Source: Ancylobacter pratisalsi (GTDB taxonomy: Bacteria > Pseudomonadota > Alphaproteobacteria > Rhizobiales > Xanthobacteraceae). From it: DNA of 64,000 bases. Below the pieces are notes generated by a model. It was not told the origin of the DNA. It did not search any database and worked only from the letters and a program-made list of their open reading frames with translations. This document shows positions 62,209-64,000 of this stretch, in pieces (within the stretch, counting starts at the first letter, position 1; every line of letters starts with the position of its first letter). A program made the translations under genes and the position numbers. The stretch is from contig NZ_CP048630.1 in the NCBI RefSeq assembly GCF_010669125.1, positions 2,740,001 through 2,804,000 on the forward strand. The letters run 5' to 3'.

Positions 62209-62967
62209 ATGTCCCGCAATTCCCATCCCCTCAGCGGCAAGGTGGCCCTCGTCACGGGCGGCTCACGCGGCATCGGCGCGGCGATCGTCCGCCGCCTTGC
62301 CGAGGACGGCGCCACCGTCGTGTTCAGCTACAGCGCCTCAACGGACCGCGCGCAGCAGGTTGTCGGCGAAGTCGAGGCACTCGGCGGCAAAGCTCTCGCC
62401 ATCAAGGCCGATCAGGCGTCGCCAATCGAGGTCGCGGCGCTCGTCCGTGAAACGCACGCCGTAATGGGCCGGCTCGATATTCTGGTGAACTCGGCTGGGG
62501 TCTTCGTCACAGGAAGGATCGACGATCCCGAGGCGGATCGCACCGCCTTCGACCGTCAGCTGGACATCAACGTGAAGGGCGTGGCCGCCACTGTGCGCGC
62601 CGCGGCACCGCTGATGGGCGACGGCGGGCGCATCATCTCTATCGGCACGGCGGGCGCCGACCATATCCCCTTTGCCGGCGCCGCCGACTATATCGCGACG
62701 AAAGCAGCGGTGGCCGCCTACACGCGCGGCTGGGCCCGCGATCTCGGCCCCCGAAGCATTACCGTCAACATCATCCAGCCCGGCGCCATCGATACCGAGA
62801 TGAACCCTCAGGATGGCCCCTACGCGGAGACGCTGAACAAGCTGGCGGCACTCGGACGCTATGGCCAGCCGGAGGACATCGCGGCGGCGGTCGCGTTCCT
62901 CGCCGGACCGGACGCCGGTTACATCACCGGCGCCACGCTCAATGTCGATGGCGGGCAGTCCGCCTGA
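62209..62967 (+). CDS. SDR-family oxidoreductase
   Basis: A classical SDR of 252 residues: GGSRGIGAAIVRRL cofactor loop, DILVNSAGVF, catalytic serine in RIISIGTAG, YxxxK in ADYIATKAAV, and the C-terminal YITGATLNVDGG. The ATG is 8 bases after GGAG; a GTG at 62200 is in frame. Annotated relatives are often 3-oxoacyl-ACP-reductase-like. It begins a plus-strand cluster with an NAD(P)-binding reductase and a SnoaL-like protein. Confidence 0.93.
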   Translation: MSRNSHPLSGKVALVTGGSRGIGAAIVRRLAEDGATVVFSYSASTDRAQQVVGEVEALGGKALAIKADQASPIEVAALVRETHAVMGRLDILVNSAGVFVTGRIDDPEADRTAFDRQLDINVKGVAATVRAAAPLMGDGGRIISIGTAGADHIPFAGAADYIATKAAVAAYTRGWARDLGPRSITVNIIQPGAIDTEMNPQDGPYAETLNKLAALGRYGQPEDIAAAVAFLAGPDAGYITGATLNVDGGQSA

Positions 62968-62995
62968 TCGGGCCCCTCATTCCGGGAGAACAGCC

Positions 62996-63598
62996 ATGAC
63001 TTCCATCGGCATTATCGGTGCCGGTCAGATCGGCCGCGCCATCGCCACCGCCCTCGCGCGGCACGACATCACGGCGACGTTGGCCAATAGCCGCGGCCCC
63101 GAAAGCCTCACCAACATTGTCGCCGAAATCGGGGCGAGCATCACCGCCGGCACCCGTGAGGAAGCCGCCGCGCGTGACATCCTCCTGGTCGCGGTCAACT
63201 GGTCGAAGCTCCCGGCCGCGCTGGCCGGACTGCCAGACTTCGGCGGCCGAATTGTGGTCGACGCCAACAACGCCATCGAGGCACCGCTGTTCAGGCCGGT
63301 CGATCTCGGCAGTCGCTCGTCGTCCGAGGTGTTCACGGAGATGGTGCCGGGTGCCCGCGTGGTGAAGGCATTCAACCACCTCCAGCCGGATCTGGTGGCC
63401 GGGGACCCGGCAAGTGATGGCGGCCGCCGGGTGCTGTTCTATTCCGGGGAGGACGCCCGTGCGAAGGCTGAAGTCGGCGCTTTGATCGAGCGCCTCGGGT
63501 TCTTCGGCATCGATCTCGGCCCGCTCGCACTTGGCAGCCGTCTGGTACAGTTTCCCGGTGGACCGCTGCCCGCCCTTAACCTCGTCAAGATTGGCTGA
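62996..63598 (+). CDS. NAD(P)-binding F420-reductase-like protein
   Basis: A 200-residue Rossmann protein (SIGIIGAGQIGRAIATALAR, DILLVAVNWSKLPAAL, GRIVVDANNAIEAP, VVKAFNHLQPDLV) of the NADPH-dependent F420 reductase/NADP-oxidoreductase family. In organisms without F420 these proteins are thought to act on other electron acceptors. GGGAGAA precedes the ATG. It lies 28 bases after the SDR stop and is probably co-transcribed. Confidence 0.9.
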   Translation: MTSIGIIGAGQIGRAIATALARHDITATLANSRGPESLTNIVAEIGASITAGTREEAAARDILLVAVNWSKLPAALAGLPDFGGRIVVDANNAIEAPLFRPVDLGSRSSSEVFTEMVPGARVVKAFNHLQPDLVAGDPASDGGRRVLFYSGEDARAKAEVGALIERLGFFGIDLGPLALGSRLVQFPGGPLPALNLVKIG

Positions 63599-63626
63599 CC
63601 GCCTCTCTCACGTAAGGAGTGCTCCC

Positions 63627-64000
63627 ATGTCCACCCACGAACCCGACTATGACCACCTGCTGCGCGGCAATCTCGAGCGCGTGTTCAACGAGCGCGATGC
63701 GGACAGGCGCGCCAGGGCGATCGACGAACTCTTCGTCACCGATCCGGTGATGCACGAGCCGGACAACGTGGTGACGGGCCGCGCGGCGATCTCTGCCATC
63801 GCTGGCCAGCTTCTGGAGCAGTTTGGCCCCAGCTTCCGTTTCACCCCGGCTGGGCCTGCCGTAGGTCATCACGGACTCGGCGTGCTTCGGTGGGAGGCGG
63901 GCCCCGAAGGTGGACCCGTCGCCGTCACGGGGTCGGATGTCGCCCAACTCGTCGACGGTAGGATCGCTCGACTTTGGGTGCTGTTGAACCCGCCGAGCGT
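63627..64000 (+). CDS. SnoaL/NTF2-like protein (3' end outside window)
   Basis: The frame opens at the ATG behind AAGGAG and stays open to the last base, giving at least 124 residues (begins MSTHEPDYDHLLRGNLERVF). The segments FVTDPVMHEPDNVVTGRAAI and VGHHGLGVLRWEAGPEGGPV fit the NTF2/SnoaL-like small alpha+beta barrel. Such proteins act as isomerases, hydratases or dimerisation modules; the function here is unknown. It continues the SDR/reductase cluster. Confidence 0.8.
   Translation, partial: MSTHEPDYDHLLRGNLERVFNERDADRRARAIDELFVTDPVMHEPDNVVTGRAAISAIAGQLLEQFGPSFRFTPAGPAVGHHGLGVLRWEAGPEGGPVAVTGSDVAQLVDGRIARLWVLLNPPS

Overview
The window is high-GC chromosomal DNA from an alphaproteobacterium, most likely a Hyphomicrobiales/Xanthobacteraceae-type organism. 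Supporting signs are a Shemin-pathway 5-aminolevulinate synthase, the alphaproteobacterial block murA - DUF2948 - hisD - UPF0262 - low-Mr phosphatase - maf - yacG, a CtrA-type box in front of minCDE, and alphaproteobacterial tRNA sequences. No species can be named from the sequence alone.

Region 1 (1-14 kb) reads as a nitrogen-scavenging neighbourhood. After a truncated AbrB-family membrane protein and hemA comes a guanidine module on the minus strand: a guanidine-I (ykkC) riboswitch, a GdmH-type nickel guanidine hydrolase and a small histidine-rich protein. Beside it are a HupE/UreJ nickel permease and a upp-nikR pair. Divergent from upp are the URC-type uracil catabolism genes (URC1 GTP-cyclohydrolase-II-like protein, a PhnA-domain protein, URC4/DUF1688), then a complete PotABCD-like ABC transporter. 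Guanidine hydrolysis and the URC route both yield urea, and both GdmH and urease need nickel.

Region 2 (14-22 kb) is core genome: small hypothetical proteins, tRNA-Thr(GGT) beside recombinase debris, and the murA-to-yacG block.

Region 3 (22.3-45.5 kb) is accessory. tRNA-Phe(GAA) is followed by a broken P4-type integrase, then oxidoreductases, LysR and AraC regulators, a DUF1254 protein, a primase fragment and a large winged-helix STAND ATPase. Next are an AT-rich gap, an EmrAB-like efflux pump, an SDR plus AEC transporter, a second AT-rich gap, a secreted alpha/beta hydrolase, another SDR, an aldehyde-dehydrogenase-fold protein lacking all its catalytic residues, and a TRAP transporter.

Region 4 (45.5-48 kb) is minCDE, with a CtrA-type palindrome upstream and a strong terminator downstream.

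Region 5 (48.5-60.5 kb) is one minus-strand, eight-gene chemosensory operon (CheW, CheR-TPR, CheW, MCP, CheA-REC, CheB, a hybrid kinase with two receiver domains, and a REC-EAL protein). Its gene content is that of Wsp, but its output is a c-di-GMP phosphodiesterase instead of a GGDEF cyclase. A near-perfect 21-bp palindrome lies in its promoter region.

Region 6 (60.5-64 kb) is a degenerate gap followed by a LysR gene divergent from an SDR, an NAD(P)-binding reductase and a SnoaL/NTF2-like protein cut by the window end.
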